DNA from: an uncultured Anaerolineae bacterium
GTDB taxonomy: Bacteria; Chloroflexota; Anaerolineae; Aggregatilineales; Phototrophicaceae
NCBI GenBank assembly: GCA_937995825.1
Contig: CALKJO010000009.1
Coordinates: 523,240-587,239 of the forward strand
Direction: 5' to 3'
DNA length: 64,000 nucleotides
Both the position numbers and the translations under genes were made by a program. Every line of letters starts with the position of its first letter. Positions within the stretch are counted from its first letter, which is position 1. Of this stretch, positions 27,323 through 35,535 are shown in pieces. Under the pieces are notes generated by a model. The model searched no databases, was not told where the DNA came from, and saw only the letters and a list, made by a program, of their open reading frames with translations.

Positions 27323-28411
27323 TTAATGTCGGCGATTCGCCTCGATGATGCTCATGATCTGCCTATGTCGGGCGAAGATCACCACTTTGTCCCCGGCTTT
27401 GATCACAATCGTGCCGCGCGGATGGACTTCAACACGCCGATCACGCTCGACCAGAACAATATCGATATCATTCTCCTCTTGAATGTGATCGATGGTCTTC
27501 CCTTCCATGAAGGAGCCCGGTTCGATTATTAAATTGAAGACCGTGTAGGCTTCGTTCTGGACAGTCAGCGTCTGGGCGATCTCGACGCCAAAGGCAGCTC
27601 CAGCAAAAGCGGGCGCGGCGAGTTCGGAAGCGCTCAGCACCGCTTCCACGCCGACATAACGCTTGAGCTGATTGGCGAAGCGGCTGTCCCACATGCGCAC
27701 AATCAAGCGCAGATTGGCATTCAAATCGCGGGCGCGCATGGCGACCGTAACGTTGACATAGTCGCTCGAAGTGGTGATCACAACCGCCTGCGCGCGTTGC
27801 ACGCCGGCATTGGTCAGGCTGCTCTCCTCAGTTGCATCGCCCATGATCAGCGGGCATTGCAGACTGCGCAGTTCAGCAGCAAGCTCCGACGAGAGCGGCT
27901 TGCTGTCCAACGTGACGACATCGAAGCCCATCTGACGCAGCGCGCGCACAACGCGCAGCCCGACATGACCGATCCCAACAACGATAATGTGATCTCGAAA
28001 TTCAGCAGCCAAAGCCATCTCCCACGCTCTGCGGCGCGCTCCTCGGTCGAAGAAAACGCGCACGAAATCCACCAAACCGCGACCTAACACGTAAAACCCA
28101 ATCGCCGGCATCAGATACCAAAACGCTGTCAGATACGGTTCGTCTGGCACTTTTTCTTCCGGCACGCCTTGCAGCACCATCAACTGAAGCATCATATAAG
28201 GCAGATTGTAATATGGGATACGCTCACCGCGTGAAAACATCAGCAGCTCGCCATAGAGAAGTCCACCGATGAAAATAGCGACGAAAAAGACGAAGAGTGG
28301 ACGCCAGAATTCGCGCAGCAGCGCCCGCGTATCGCGGAAAAAAGCGATCAATCTTCGAAAACGGCGGCGCAGTCGTACGCGGCGCACGGCTAAAGCAGCA
28401 AATGCCCCCAC
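27323..28411 (-). CDS. TrkA-N/RCK domain membrane protein
   Basis: 362 residues: a basic N-terminal arm, two hydrophobic segments (about 40-60 and 90-115), then an NAD-binding RCK domain starting DHIIVVGIGHVGLRVVRAL near 137 and a TrkA-C domain near 285-355. The arrangement is that of two-helix K+ channels gated by RCK domains. The segment between the helices (YYNLPYMMLQLMVLQG) lacks the TxGYG potassium filter. It may be a non-selective channel, a regulator, or a non-conducting sensor. Confidence 0.8.
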   Translation of the reverse strand: MGAFAALAVRRVRLRRRFRRLIAFFRDTRALLREFWRPLFVFFVAIFIGGLLYGELLMFSRGERIPYYNLPYMMLQLMVLQGVPEEKVPDEPYLTAFWYLMPAIGFYVLGRGLVDFVRVFFDRGARRRAWEMALAAEFRDHIIVVGIGHVGLRVVRALRQMGFDVVTLDSKPLSSELAAELRSLQCPLIMGDATEESSLTNAGVQRAQAVVITTSSDYVNVTVAMRARDLNANLRLIVRMWDSRFANQLKRYVGVEAVLSASELAAPAFAGAAFGVEIAQTLTVQNEAYTVFNLIIEPGSFMEGKTIDHIQEENDIDIVLVERDRRVEVHPRGTIVIKAGDKVVIFARHRQIMSIIEANRRH

Positions 28412-28553
28412 AATCCCCTCCCTGATTTGCCCGCTAATCTGATTGTACGCAACTTTTCCCAGTTTGCCGATTTTAGGTCTGCCATCTTGCGGTTCCGCGC
28501 GGAAGCGCGGGTAGAGGAAAAATTCGAAACTCGTTAAAATAAAAGTAGGTCAA

Positions 28554-29342
28554 ATGGGTGTATCTGTCATGAATGAAACGCCGCTGATTTCGATTATTAT
28601 TCCCACCTGTAATTATGCCCTGTTCCTGTCCGATGCGCTCGACAGCGTGCTTGCGCAGAATTATGCACCGATGGAGATCATCGTGGTCGATGATGGCTCG
28701 ACCGACGACACCCCCACCGTGATTGGGCGCTATCAGGCGCACCTGGGCGACATGCTGCGCAGCATCCGCCGCGATACACCCAGCAGCCCCGCCGCCGCCC
28801 GCAACGCCGGGCTGGAGATCGCCAGCGGCTCGCTGATCGCCTTTCTCGATGCCGATGACACCTGGACGCCGAACTGCCTACAGGATCAGATGCAGATGTT
28901 CGCGCTGTTTCCGCAGGTGGGGATCGTCATGGGGACGCTGCGCTTCTGGCGGATGTTCAATCCAGCCGAGCCAACGCTGTCTCCGCCAAGCGTGGTGACG
29001 CAGCTCGGCACGATGCTGATCAAGCGTGAAGTGATCGACCAGATCGGCGGCTTCGACACCGATTTTCGCACCAGCGAGGATATCGACTGGTTTCTGCGTG
29101 CGCGCGAAGCGGGCGTGCTGGTCGCGTTGGGCGCGCACATGGTCTTGCAGCACCGCCAGCATAACCATAACCTATCGCGGGATCGGTCGGTGGGCGCGCG
29201 GCGCTCATTTGCGCTCGCGCTGCAAAAATCGACCGAGCGCCGCCGCCAGCCGGACGGCACGATTGCCCCACTGCCCGAATTATTCTATATGGACCCGGTT
29301 CTGAAAGCCGCTGGTCAGTATCTCACCGTCGGGCGAGTGTAA
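28554..29342 (+). CDS. Family 2 glycosyltransferase
   Basis: 262 residues with the GT-A fold of family GT2: ISIIIPTCNYALFLSDALDSVLAQ at the start in two parts, the nucleotide-binding VVDDGSTDDT, the DxD-type motif LDADDTW near residue 103, and a late ED motif (TSEDIDWFLRAREAG). It adds sugars to a surface glycan. Starts at 28554 (TAGGT upstream) and 28569 are both possible. It stands alone on the plus strand, opposite the gcv operon. Confidence 0.9.
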   Translation: MGVSVMNETPLISIIIPTCNYALFLSDALDSVLAQNYAPMEIIVVDDGSTDDTPTVIGRYQAHLGDMLRSIRRDTPSSPAAARNAGLEIASGSLIAFLDADDTWTPNCLQDQMQMFALFPQVGIVMGTLRFWRMFNPAEPTLSPPSVVTQLGTMLIKREVIDQIGGFDTDFRTSEDIDWFLRAREAGVLVALGAHMVLQHRQHNHNLSRDRSVGARRSFALALQKSTERRRQPDGTIAPLPELFYMDPVLKAAGQYLTVGRV

Positions 29343-29369
29343 AAAAAACCGGGGAGATCCATCCCCGGT
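29340..29369 (-). terminator. Terminator of the gcv operon
   Basis: Stem ACCGGGGA / TCCCCGGT with a 6-nt loop followed on the minus strand by eight T residues, 18 nt after the gcvPB stop codon. It also lies at the end of the converging glycosyltransferase gene. Confidence 0.85.
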
Positions 29370-29386
29370 CATGTTGAACCGCGCTT

Positions 29387-30904
29387 TCAATCACCCGCCG
29401 CTTGATGCGCCCAATCCGGAACAGGACGACAGCACAAGATCAACTGTTTAGCGGCGCGCACCTCATCCACACGCTTGATCGGCATGGTGTGCGGCGCATC
29501 GCGAAGCAGCGCTGGATCGCTTCTCGCCTCATCCGCAATTTTGCGCATCGCTTCGATGAACGCATCCAGCGTCGCTTTATCCTCCGTCTCCGTCGGCTCG
29601 ATCAACAGCGCCTCGCGCACGATCAGCGGGAAGTAATTTGTTGGCGGGTGCATCCCGTAGTCCATCAGCCGCTTGCTGATGTCGAGCGCGTGGACGCCCT
29701 CTACGCCTTCAAAGCGCCCTTCAAGGACGAATTCATGCGCGCAGATGCGATCATACGGTAGGCGATACTGGTCGCGCAGCTTGACGCGGACGTAGTTGGC
29801 ATTCAGCACTGCATGGCGGCTGACTTCCCGCAGCGATGTGCCATACGCGCGGATATAGGCGTAGGCACGAACGTGCATCCCGAAGTTGCCCCAGAACGCC
29901 TTGAGCCGCCCGATAGACTGCGGCGGCATTCGCAGCCCATACAGAGGCGCATCGTTGAGCGGATTGACCGCGCCCGCGCCGTTGGCGGAGACGGATGGCG
30001 CTTCTTCGACGATCTCGACAATCGGACCCGGCAGGAATGGTTTGAGCGTCTGCGTGCAGGCGACCGCTCCGCAGCCAGGCCCGCCGCCGCCGTGCGGGGT
30101 GGAGAACGTCTTGTGCAGGTTGTAGTGCATCACGTCAAAACCCAACTGACCCGGCTTGACGATGCCGAGCAGCGAATTCATATTCGCGCCGTCCATGTAC
30201 ATCAGACCACCGCAGGCATGGACGGCGTGGATGATCTCGATGATCTGCGAGTCGAACAAGCCCAGTGTGCTGGGGACGGTGATCATCATGCCCGCCACAT
30301 CATCGCCGCACGCTGCGCGCAGCGCCGCCAGATCGACGTTGCCATTGGCATCCGAAGGCAGCTCGACCACCTGATAGCCCGCCATCGTGCAGGTTGCCGG
30401 GTTCGTGCCGTGCGCGCTGTTCGGGACGAGGATTTTGGTGCGTTTTGTGTCGCCTTTGCTGAGATGATAGGCGCGGATCATCAGGATGCCGGAAAGCTCA
30501 CCCTGCGCACCCGCCGCCGGAACCAGCGTTGATGCCGCGAAGCCAGCGATCTCCGCCAGCCATTCCTGAAGCTGATACATCAGCGCAAGCGCGCCCTGCA
30601 CGCCATCCTCATCGGTCAGTGGATGCAGATGAGCGAATCCGGGCAGGCGCGCTGCATCCTCGTTGACTTTGGGGTTATATTTCATCGTGCAGGAGCCAAG
30701 CGGGTAAAAGCCTTTGTCAATGGCGTGGTTCATCTGGCTGAGGTTGACAAAATGCCTGACCGCTTGCAGCTCGCTGACTTCGGGCAGGTCGAGTTCGCCC
30801 CGCAGCAGCTCGTCCGGCAGCGGCGTGATCGGCACATCCGGCTTAGGCAGCCTGACGCCCTCTCGTCCGGGCGATCCTAGTTGGTAGATCACCGGTTCGG
30901 TCAT
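29387..30904 (-). CDS. gcvPB: Glycine dehydrogenase (decarboxylating) subunit 2
   Basis: 505 residues; the PLP-binding half of the two-subunit P protein of the glycine cleavage system. The lysine that holds PLP is in NLHKTFSTPHGGGGPG. Together with GcvPA it decarboxylates glycine and passes the aminomethyl group to lipoyl-GcvH. The ATG at 30904 overlaps the gcvPA stop by 4 nt and is preceded by GAGGGA. It is the last gene before the operon terminator. Confidence 0.96.
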   Translation of the reverse strand: MTEPVIYQLGSPGREGVRLPKPDVPITPLPDELLRGELDLPEVSELQAVRHFVNLSQMNHAIDKGFYPLGSCTMKYNPKVNEDAARLPGFAHLHPLTDEDGVQGALALMYQLQEWLAEIAGFAASTLVPAAGAQGELSGILMIRAYHLSKGDTKRTKILVPNSAHGTNPATCTMAGYQVVELPSDANGNVDLAALRAACGDDVAGMMITVPSTLGLFDSQIIEIIHAVHACGGLMYMDGANMNSLLGIVKPGQLGFDVMHYNLHKTFSTPHGGGGPGCGAVACTQTLKPFLPGPIVEIVEEAPSVSANGAGAVNPLNDAPLYGLRMPPQSIGRLKAFWGNFGMHVRAYAYIRAYGTSLREVSRHAVLNANYVRVKLRDQYRLPYDRICAHEFVLEGRFEGVEGVHALDISKRLMDYGMHPPTNYFPLIVREALLIEPTETEDKATLDAFIEAMRKIADEARSDPALLRDAPHTMPIKRVDEVRAAKQLILCCRPVPDWAHQAAGD

Positions 30905-32235
30905 TTGACGTCCCTCAAGCACTCAACCAGCGAGTCGATCTCATAGCGGGTGTTCATCTCCGTCACGCACAGCAGCATATGGTTGCTCAGATGCGGATAG
31001 TCCTTACCCAGATCGTAGCCGCCGATGATGCCGCGCTCCAGCAGCAGCGCGTTGATCTCCGCCACCGGACGCGGACAGCGCACCACGAACTCATTGAAGA
31101 ATGGCTTGCTGCGATCCACGCTGAAGCCGCGCAGCAGGTAAATCTGATCGGCGGCGTAGTGCGCCTTGTGATAGCAGAGTTCGGCGGCTTTGCGCAGACC
31201 GTGCTTGCCCATCAGCGCCAGATAGACCGTCGCCGCCAGCGCCATCAAGCCTTGATTGGTGCAGATATTGCTGCTCGCCTTGTCGCGCTTGATGTCCTGT
31301 TCGCGCGGGCGCAGCGTCATGACATAGGCGCGCTTGCCATCCTGATCGACCGTCTCACCGACGATGCGACCGGCGATGCGACGGACGTACTGCTCTCGAC
31401 AGGCGAAATAGCCGAGGTAAGGTCCGCCGAAGCTGAGCGGAATGCCCAGCGGCTGCCCTTCGCCAACCACGATGTCCGCGCCCAGCTCACCCGGCGACTT
31501 GAACAACGCCAGCGCCAGCGGATTGGCGACAAAAACCAGCAGCGCGCCCACCTGATGAACTTTCTCCGCCAGACCCGCAAAGCGCTCGATCTGACCGAAG
31601 AAATTCGGATAGGCGACCGCCAGCATGGCGGTGTCCTCATCCAGCAGCGCCGCCAGATCATCGACCGACGCAGGCGACTGATCGCCGACGAACTGAATCC
31701 CCTGCCCCTGATGATACGTCCGCGCGACAGCGCGGTAATCCGGGTGAATCCCTGGGCTGAGGATGATTTTCTTACGCTTGCGCCGCCCCACATCCAGCGC
31801 CACTGTGACCGCCTCCGCCAGGCTGGTTGCGCCGTCATAGTGGCTGGCGTTCGCTGCTTCCATGCCGGTCAGCGCGCCGATCATCGACTGAAATTCGAAG
31901 ATCGCCTGCAATGTCCCCTGGCTCATCTCCGGCTGATACGGGGTGTAAGCGGTGTAAAATTCGCCGCGCAGCAGGATATGGTTGACCGCGGATGGGATGA
32001 AGTGATGATATGCCCCTGCGCCGCGAAAGAGCGCGAAATCGCCCGCGTGATCGTTGGCTTCAGCGAGCGCTTGCAGTTCCGCCATGACTTCGAGTTCGCC
32101 GACTGGCTCAGGCAGGCTCAGGGATGGGAACCGATATGCTGAGGGGACTGCATCGAATAAATCCTCAATGGTTGGGACGCCAATTGCTGCCAGCATCTGC
32201 TGGCGTTCGGCGTCAGTGTGCGGAATGTAACTCAT
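30901..32235 (-). CDS. gcvPA: Glycine dehydrogenase (decarboxylating) subunit 1
   Basis: 444 residues; typical start YIPHTDAERQQMLAAIGV, followed by GxGAYHHFIPSAVNHIL and the YTPYQPEMSQGTLQ segment that mark GcvPA. It pairs with GcvPB, which is translationally coupled through an ATGA overlap. It starts 20 nt after gcvH and belongs to the riboswitch-controlled operon. Confidence 0.96.
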   Translation of the reverse strand: MSYIPHTDAERQQMLAAIGVPTIEDLFDAVPSAYRFPSLSLPEPVGELEVMAELQALAEANDHAGDFALFRGAGAYHHFIPSAVNHILLRGEFYTAYTPYQPEMSQGTLQAIFEFQSMIGALTGMEAANASHYDGATSLAEAVTVALDVGRRKRKKIILSPGIHPDYRAVARTYHQGQGIQFVGDQSPASVDDLAALLDEDTAMLAVAYPNFFGQIERFAGLAEKVHQVGALLVFVANPLALALFKSPGELGADIVVGEGQPLGIPLSFGGPYLGYFACREQYVRRIAGRIVGETVDQDGKRAYVMTLRPREQDIKRDKASSNICTNQGLMALAATVYLALMGKHGLRKAAELCYHKAHYAADQIYLLRGFSVDRSKPFFNEFVVRCPRPVAEINALLLERGIIGGYDLGKDYPHLSNHMLLCVTEMNTRYEIDSLVECLRDVK

Positions 32236-32255
32236 GACACCCTCAATGCTGCGTG

Positions 32256-32645
32256 TTACCGATTCTTACAATATTCCTCATAGGCGGCGGCGTCCATCAT
32301 CGAGTCAGCCGCGCTCGCGTCCGTGATCCTGATCTTGATCATCCAGCCTCTGCCATACGGATCGCCGTTGACCAGTTCGGGCGCTTTTTCCAGATCGCTG
32401 TTGACGGCGATCACCTCGCCTGCAACTGGAGCTGTCAGATCGGACGCCGCCTTGACCGACTCAATCGAGCCGAAGCTCTCGCCCGCCGCCAGCGCTCTGC
32501 CGACTTCAGGCAGATCGACATAGACGACATCGTTGAGCTGATCCTGCGCAAAGTCGGTGATGCCAATTGTGCCGGTCTCGCCTTCAATACGCAGCCATTC
32601 ATCGGATTTGAGATATTTCAGATCGGACGGGACTTTGAGCGCCAT
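32256..32645 (-). CDS. gcvH: Glycine cleavage system H protein
   Basis: 129 residues; the lipoyl carrier that shuttles the methylamine group between the P, T and L proteins. The lipoyl-lysine is Lys65 in SIESVKAASDL, and GITDFAQDQLNDVVYVDLP is the family signature. AGGAA purines precede the ATG. It is the first gene behind the glycine riboswitch and its terminator. The L protein (dihydrolipoyl dehydrogenase) is not in this window. Confidence 0.97.
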   Translation of the reverse strand: MALKVPSDLKYLKSDEWLRIEGETGTIGITDFAQDQLNDVVYVDLPEVGRALAAGESFGSIESVKAASDLTAPVAGEVIAVNSDLEKAPELVNGDPYGRGWMIKIRITDASAADSMMDAAAYEEYCKNR

Positions 32646-32685
32646 TATTCGGTCATTCCTTTCTACACATGGTCAAAATTGCATG

Positions 32686-32718
32686 AAAAAGAGCGCACAG
32701 GGGCTAGCTGTGCGCTCT
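32686..32718 (-). terminator. Riboswitch expression-platform terminator
   Basis: Stem AGAGCGCACAG / CTGTGCGCTCT with a 7-nt loop, followed on the minus strand by TTTTTC, about 45 nt before gcvH. Its 5' arm begins CAGAGCG, which can pair with CGCTCTG (32770-32764) just after the aptamer. An antiterminator is therefore drawn in the sequence, as expected for a glycine-ON switch. Confidence 0.85.
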
Positions 32719-32773
32719 GTGACGATTCTGGTCAGGCAACCAGCCATCAAATGCAATCGCGTTCAGAGCGTGA

Positions 32774-32898
32774 CTTCCCAGCGCGTCCTTGTGACCTGAG
32801 AGTTTCACGATCCAGCTCGCCAGACCGGTCGCTTGCCCCTTCGGCGTCCGATCACAGTCTGATCGTCATGCTGTGACCAGCGCTCTCCGCGCGGAAGC
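32774..32898 (-). ncRNA. Glycine riboswitch (single aptamer)
   Basis: Read on the minus strand, the conserved glycine-aptamer blocks appear in order: GGAGAG, GCCGAAGGGGCAAGC, AAACTCTCAGGTCACAAGGAC, then GCGCTGGGAAG. The ends close a P1 stem (CTTCC-G-CGCG with CGCG-C-TGGGAAG). Only one aptamer fits, because the upstream bases are the promoter and the end of the neighbouring gene. It precedes gcvH-gcvPA-gcvPB, the textbook target, and is followed by an intrinsic terminator. Confidence 0.92.
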
Positions 32899-32911
32899 TG
32901 AGTTCCCTCGT

Positions 32912-32940
32912 ATCTTACCGTGTGACGCTGGTTTTGGCAA
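32912..32940 (-). promoter_or_regulatory. Promoter of the gcv operon
   Basis: On the minus strand: -35 TTGCCA (32940-32935), 17-bp spacer, -10 TAAGAT (32917-32912). The -10 box includes the stop codon of the upstream Wzt-type gene, and transcription would begin a few bases before the riboswitch. Confidence 0.65.
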
Positions 32941-34255
32941 CGTCTGGCTCAGCCGAATCCGCCTCGCCTTCGCGCACCAGTTCCGTCGTCCACTTCAGGC
33001 GGGGCGGATGGATCATGCCCTCCGAACGATAGAAGCCGACCAGCAGCTCAGAGTGCTCATGCTGCACCTTGATCGCAAGCAGGCTGCTGGTCTTGTAGAT
33101 CATATTGCGGCTGTTCAAGAAAAAGGAGGCGCGGACGTAGTAGATATGCGAGTTAAGCAGTTCCGGCGGCAGATAGCAGGTGCTGCGAAACAGCCCTACG
33201 GGCATCGGACTGCCATGCCAGTTCGGTTCAAACGAGGGGAAGTTGTTGAACACAGTCGCGCCTTGATCGTTTTCCAGCGTCAAATAGACATCGAGATATT
33301 GATCTGGCTTGAGATTCCAGTATTCAAATTCGACAGCCACTGGCGTCTGTGTGGTGATGACATCGTTCGGCGTGCCGCTGACCGGTCGCACCGCGATCCG
33401 GCGCAGCCGCACCTGATCATTGCCCGGCGCATCATCGAATGACCAAATGCGCTCACTGCCCGCCTCCATTGTGCCGCCCAGATACTTCCGGATGACCTGG
33501 CTCGGTTCGCCCATCTCAACGATCTGCCCTTGGTGCAGCCAGATGACGCGCTGGCAGAGGCTCTGCACGGCGCTCAAATTATGGCTGACAAACAGCACCG
33601 TCCGCCCTTGATTGGATACGGCGTTCATTTTGCCCATGCATTTGCTCTGAAAACGCGCATCCCCAACCGCCAGCACCTCATCCACGATCAGGATTTCCGG
33701 CTCCAAGTGCGCGGCAACCGCGAAGCCAAGCCGCAGCGTCATGCCGCTGGAATAGTGCTTGACCGGCGTATCGATAAATTTCTCGACCTCAGCAAAGTCG
33801 ACGATCTCATCAAATTTCGCCTCGATTTCGCGGCGGCTCATCCCTAAAATTGCCGCATTCAGGAAGATATTTTCGCGCCCAGTCAGCTCAGGGTGAAACC
33901 CCGTCCCGACTTCCAGCAGCGCGCCAACGCGCCCGTAGATAACGGCGTAACCCTCGGTCGGCTCGGTGATGCGGGAGAGAATCTTGAGCAGCGTGCTTTT
34001 GCCCGCCCCATTATGCCCGATAAAGCCGACGCTTTCGCCTTTTTTGATCTCAAAGGAAATTCCACGCAGCGCCCAGATTGTCTCGGTCAGGTCGGCAGCG
34101 CCGTATGCCTGCCCGCGCAGCAGCCGTGCGGCGCGGCGAAAAGGGGTCGTGAACATTTCGCTCAGCGTATCTCGAAAGGTATAGTAACGTGCGGACTGCG
34201 CGCCAATGCGGTATTGTTTACCCAATCCATCTACACGAATGGCGACATCGGTCAT
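32915..34255 (-). CDS. Polysaccharide ABC transporter ATPase (Wzt/TagH type)
   Basis: 446 residues. The N-terminal ABC ATPase (about 1-260) has Walker A GHNGAGKSTLLKIL, signature YSSGMTLRLGFAVA and Walker B ILIVDEVLAVGD, characteristic of O-antigen/teichoic-acid exporters. The C-terminal 170 residues form a beta-rich Wzt_C-like domain that in relatives recognises the glycan end. The partner permease (Wzm/TagG) is not adjacent in this window. It is divergent from a GT4 glycosyltransferase. Confidence 0.9.
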   Translation of the reverse strand: MTDVAIRVDGLGKQYRIGAQSARYYTFRDTLSEMFTTPFRRAARLLRGQAYGAADLTETIWALRGISFEIKKGESVGFIGHNGAGKSTLLKILSRITEPTEGYAVIYGRVGALLEVGTGFHPELTGRENIFLNAAILGMSRREIEAKFDEIVDFAEVEKFIDTPVKHYSSGMTLRLGFAVAAHLEPEILIVDEVLAVGDARFQSKCMGKMNAVSNQGRTVLFVSHNLSAVQSLCQRVIWLHQGQIVEMGEPSQVIRKYLGGTMEAGSERIWSFDDAPGNDQVRLRRIAVRPVSGTPNDVITTQTPVAVEFEYWNLKPDQYLDVYLTLENDQGATVFNNFPSFEPNWHGSPMPVGLFRSTCYLPPELLNSHIYYVRASFFLNSRNMIYKTSSLLAIKVQHEHSELLVGFYRSEGMIHPPRLKWTTELVREGEADSAEPDVAKTSVTR

Positions 34256-34389
34256 AATGGTTTTGATCGCGCTCCCAAGATTGGCGAAACAGGCGGTGGT
34301 ATGCGGTTGGTGCAGTTCATCTCAACTGACATTATACGCTGACGCAGCCGAAAAGCAAACGGAGCGCGCCGGTACTTAAGGACAACTGC

Positions 34390-35535
34390 ATGAAGATCGC
34401 AATCGTCAGCAGTCGCGGCGGTGGACTCGACACGTATGCCTTAGAAGCTGGTCACTGGCTGACTCGGCACGGTCACACTGTACATTTGATCTACATGGGC
34501 GAACAGACTCCGCCCCCACTGCCCGAACGCTATGCGGCGCTGCATGTACACGCTGCGCGCCCACGAAAATATCTGTATTACCTGTCGCGGCTGCGGCTGC
34601 CGTATGCCAGCATCATCGCCCAGTATGAGCGGACGCGGGCGGTCGCGCAGGTCGCGAGCGCGATTCGATCCGCCAATGGGCTGGATTTCGTGGAAATCCC
34701 GGAGGGATACGCCGGCGCGCGGCTGATGGGCGGCATCCCATTCATCGTCCGGCTGCAGGGGGCGGAGTGGGCGATCCGGCGCTACTGCGAAGACGGAACG
34801 TATCCACGCATCATCGAATCGCTGCAGGGGCGGATGATGCTGGCAGCACAGCAGCGGCACAGCGTGAGCATGGCATACGCCACCTTCATCGCCGGCGCGT
34901 GCCGCGTGCCGCCGCGTCTGATCGACCTCATCCGCTACCCGATTGACTTCGCGCAGTTCCCACAGCGCGAACCGCCGCCGAACGGTCCGCCGTATCACCT
35001 GGCGACTGTCGGTCGGCTGGAGCGGCGTAAAGGCGTGCATACGCTGATCGCGGCGCTGCCGAAGGTCTGGGCTGCTGAGCCGGAGACTTACGTCCATTTT
35101 TTCGGCAAGGACGGGTCATTCGGGCGTCCCCAGATCGACGCGGCGCTCCCGCCCGATGTCCAGCGGGGCAGATTGATCTTCCCCGGCTTCGTCTCGCGCC
35201 AACAGTTGATCGATCAGCTCTACCGGACGCATGTCTATGTCGGACCGACGCGCTTTGAGACCAGCGGGCTGCATTTACAGGAAGCGATGAGCGCCGGACG
35301 CCCCGTGATCGCAACGCAGGTCAGTGCGCTGCCCGAATTCATCCGCCATCAGGAAACAGGCTGGCTCGTGCCGCTCGATGATGCAGACGCGCTTGCGGAC
35401 GCCATCATCCACGCCCTGCGCCACCCGGAGGAGCGCGAAGCCTACGGCAAAGCAGGGCGCGAGCTGGCGCGGCGGATGTTCGACATCGACACCGTGATGC
35501 CGCAGCAGCTCGCGCTCTATGGACGCGACTTCTAA
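34390..35535 (+). CDS. Family 4 glycosyltransferase
   Basis: 381 residues with the GT-B fold of family GT4: the N-terminal glycine-rich SSRGGGLDTYALEAGHWL, then a C-terminal donor domain with ATVGRLERRKGVHTLI and the EX7E-like segment GPTRFETSGLHLQEAMSAG. It is probably a retaining transferase of surface polysaccharide synthesis, consistent with the divergent Wzt-type gene. Its last 4 nt overlap the stop region of the converging SHMT-GcvT gene. Confidence 0.9.
   Translation: MKIAIVSSRGGGLDTYALEAGHWLTRHGHTVHLIYMGEQTPPPLPERYAALHVHAARPRKYLYYLSRLRLPYASIIAQYERTRAVAQVASAIRSANGLDFVEIPEGYAGARLMGGIPFIVRLQGAEWAIRRYCEDGTYPRIIESLQGRMMLAAQQRHSVSMAYATFIAGACRVPPRLIDLIRYPIDFAQFPQREPPPNGPPYHLATVGRLERRKGVHTLIAALPKVWAAEPETYVHFFGKDGSFGRPQIDAALPPDVQRGRLIFPGFVSRQQLIDQLYRTHVYVGPTRFETSGLHLQEAMSAGRPVIATQVSALPEFIRHQETGWLVPLDDADALADAIIHALRHPEEREAYGKAGRELARRMFDIDTVMPQQLALYGRDF

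Noticed and set aside
30979..32142. 387-residue plus-strand frame opposite gcvPA
   Set aside because: Shadow of gcvPA, which has full family motifs.
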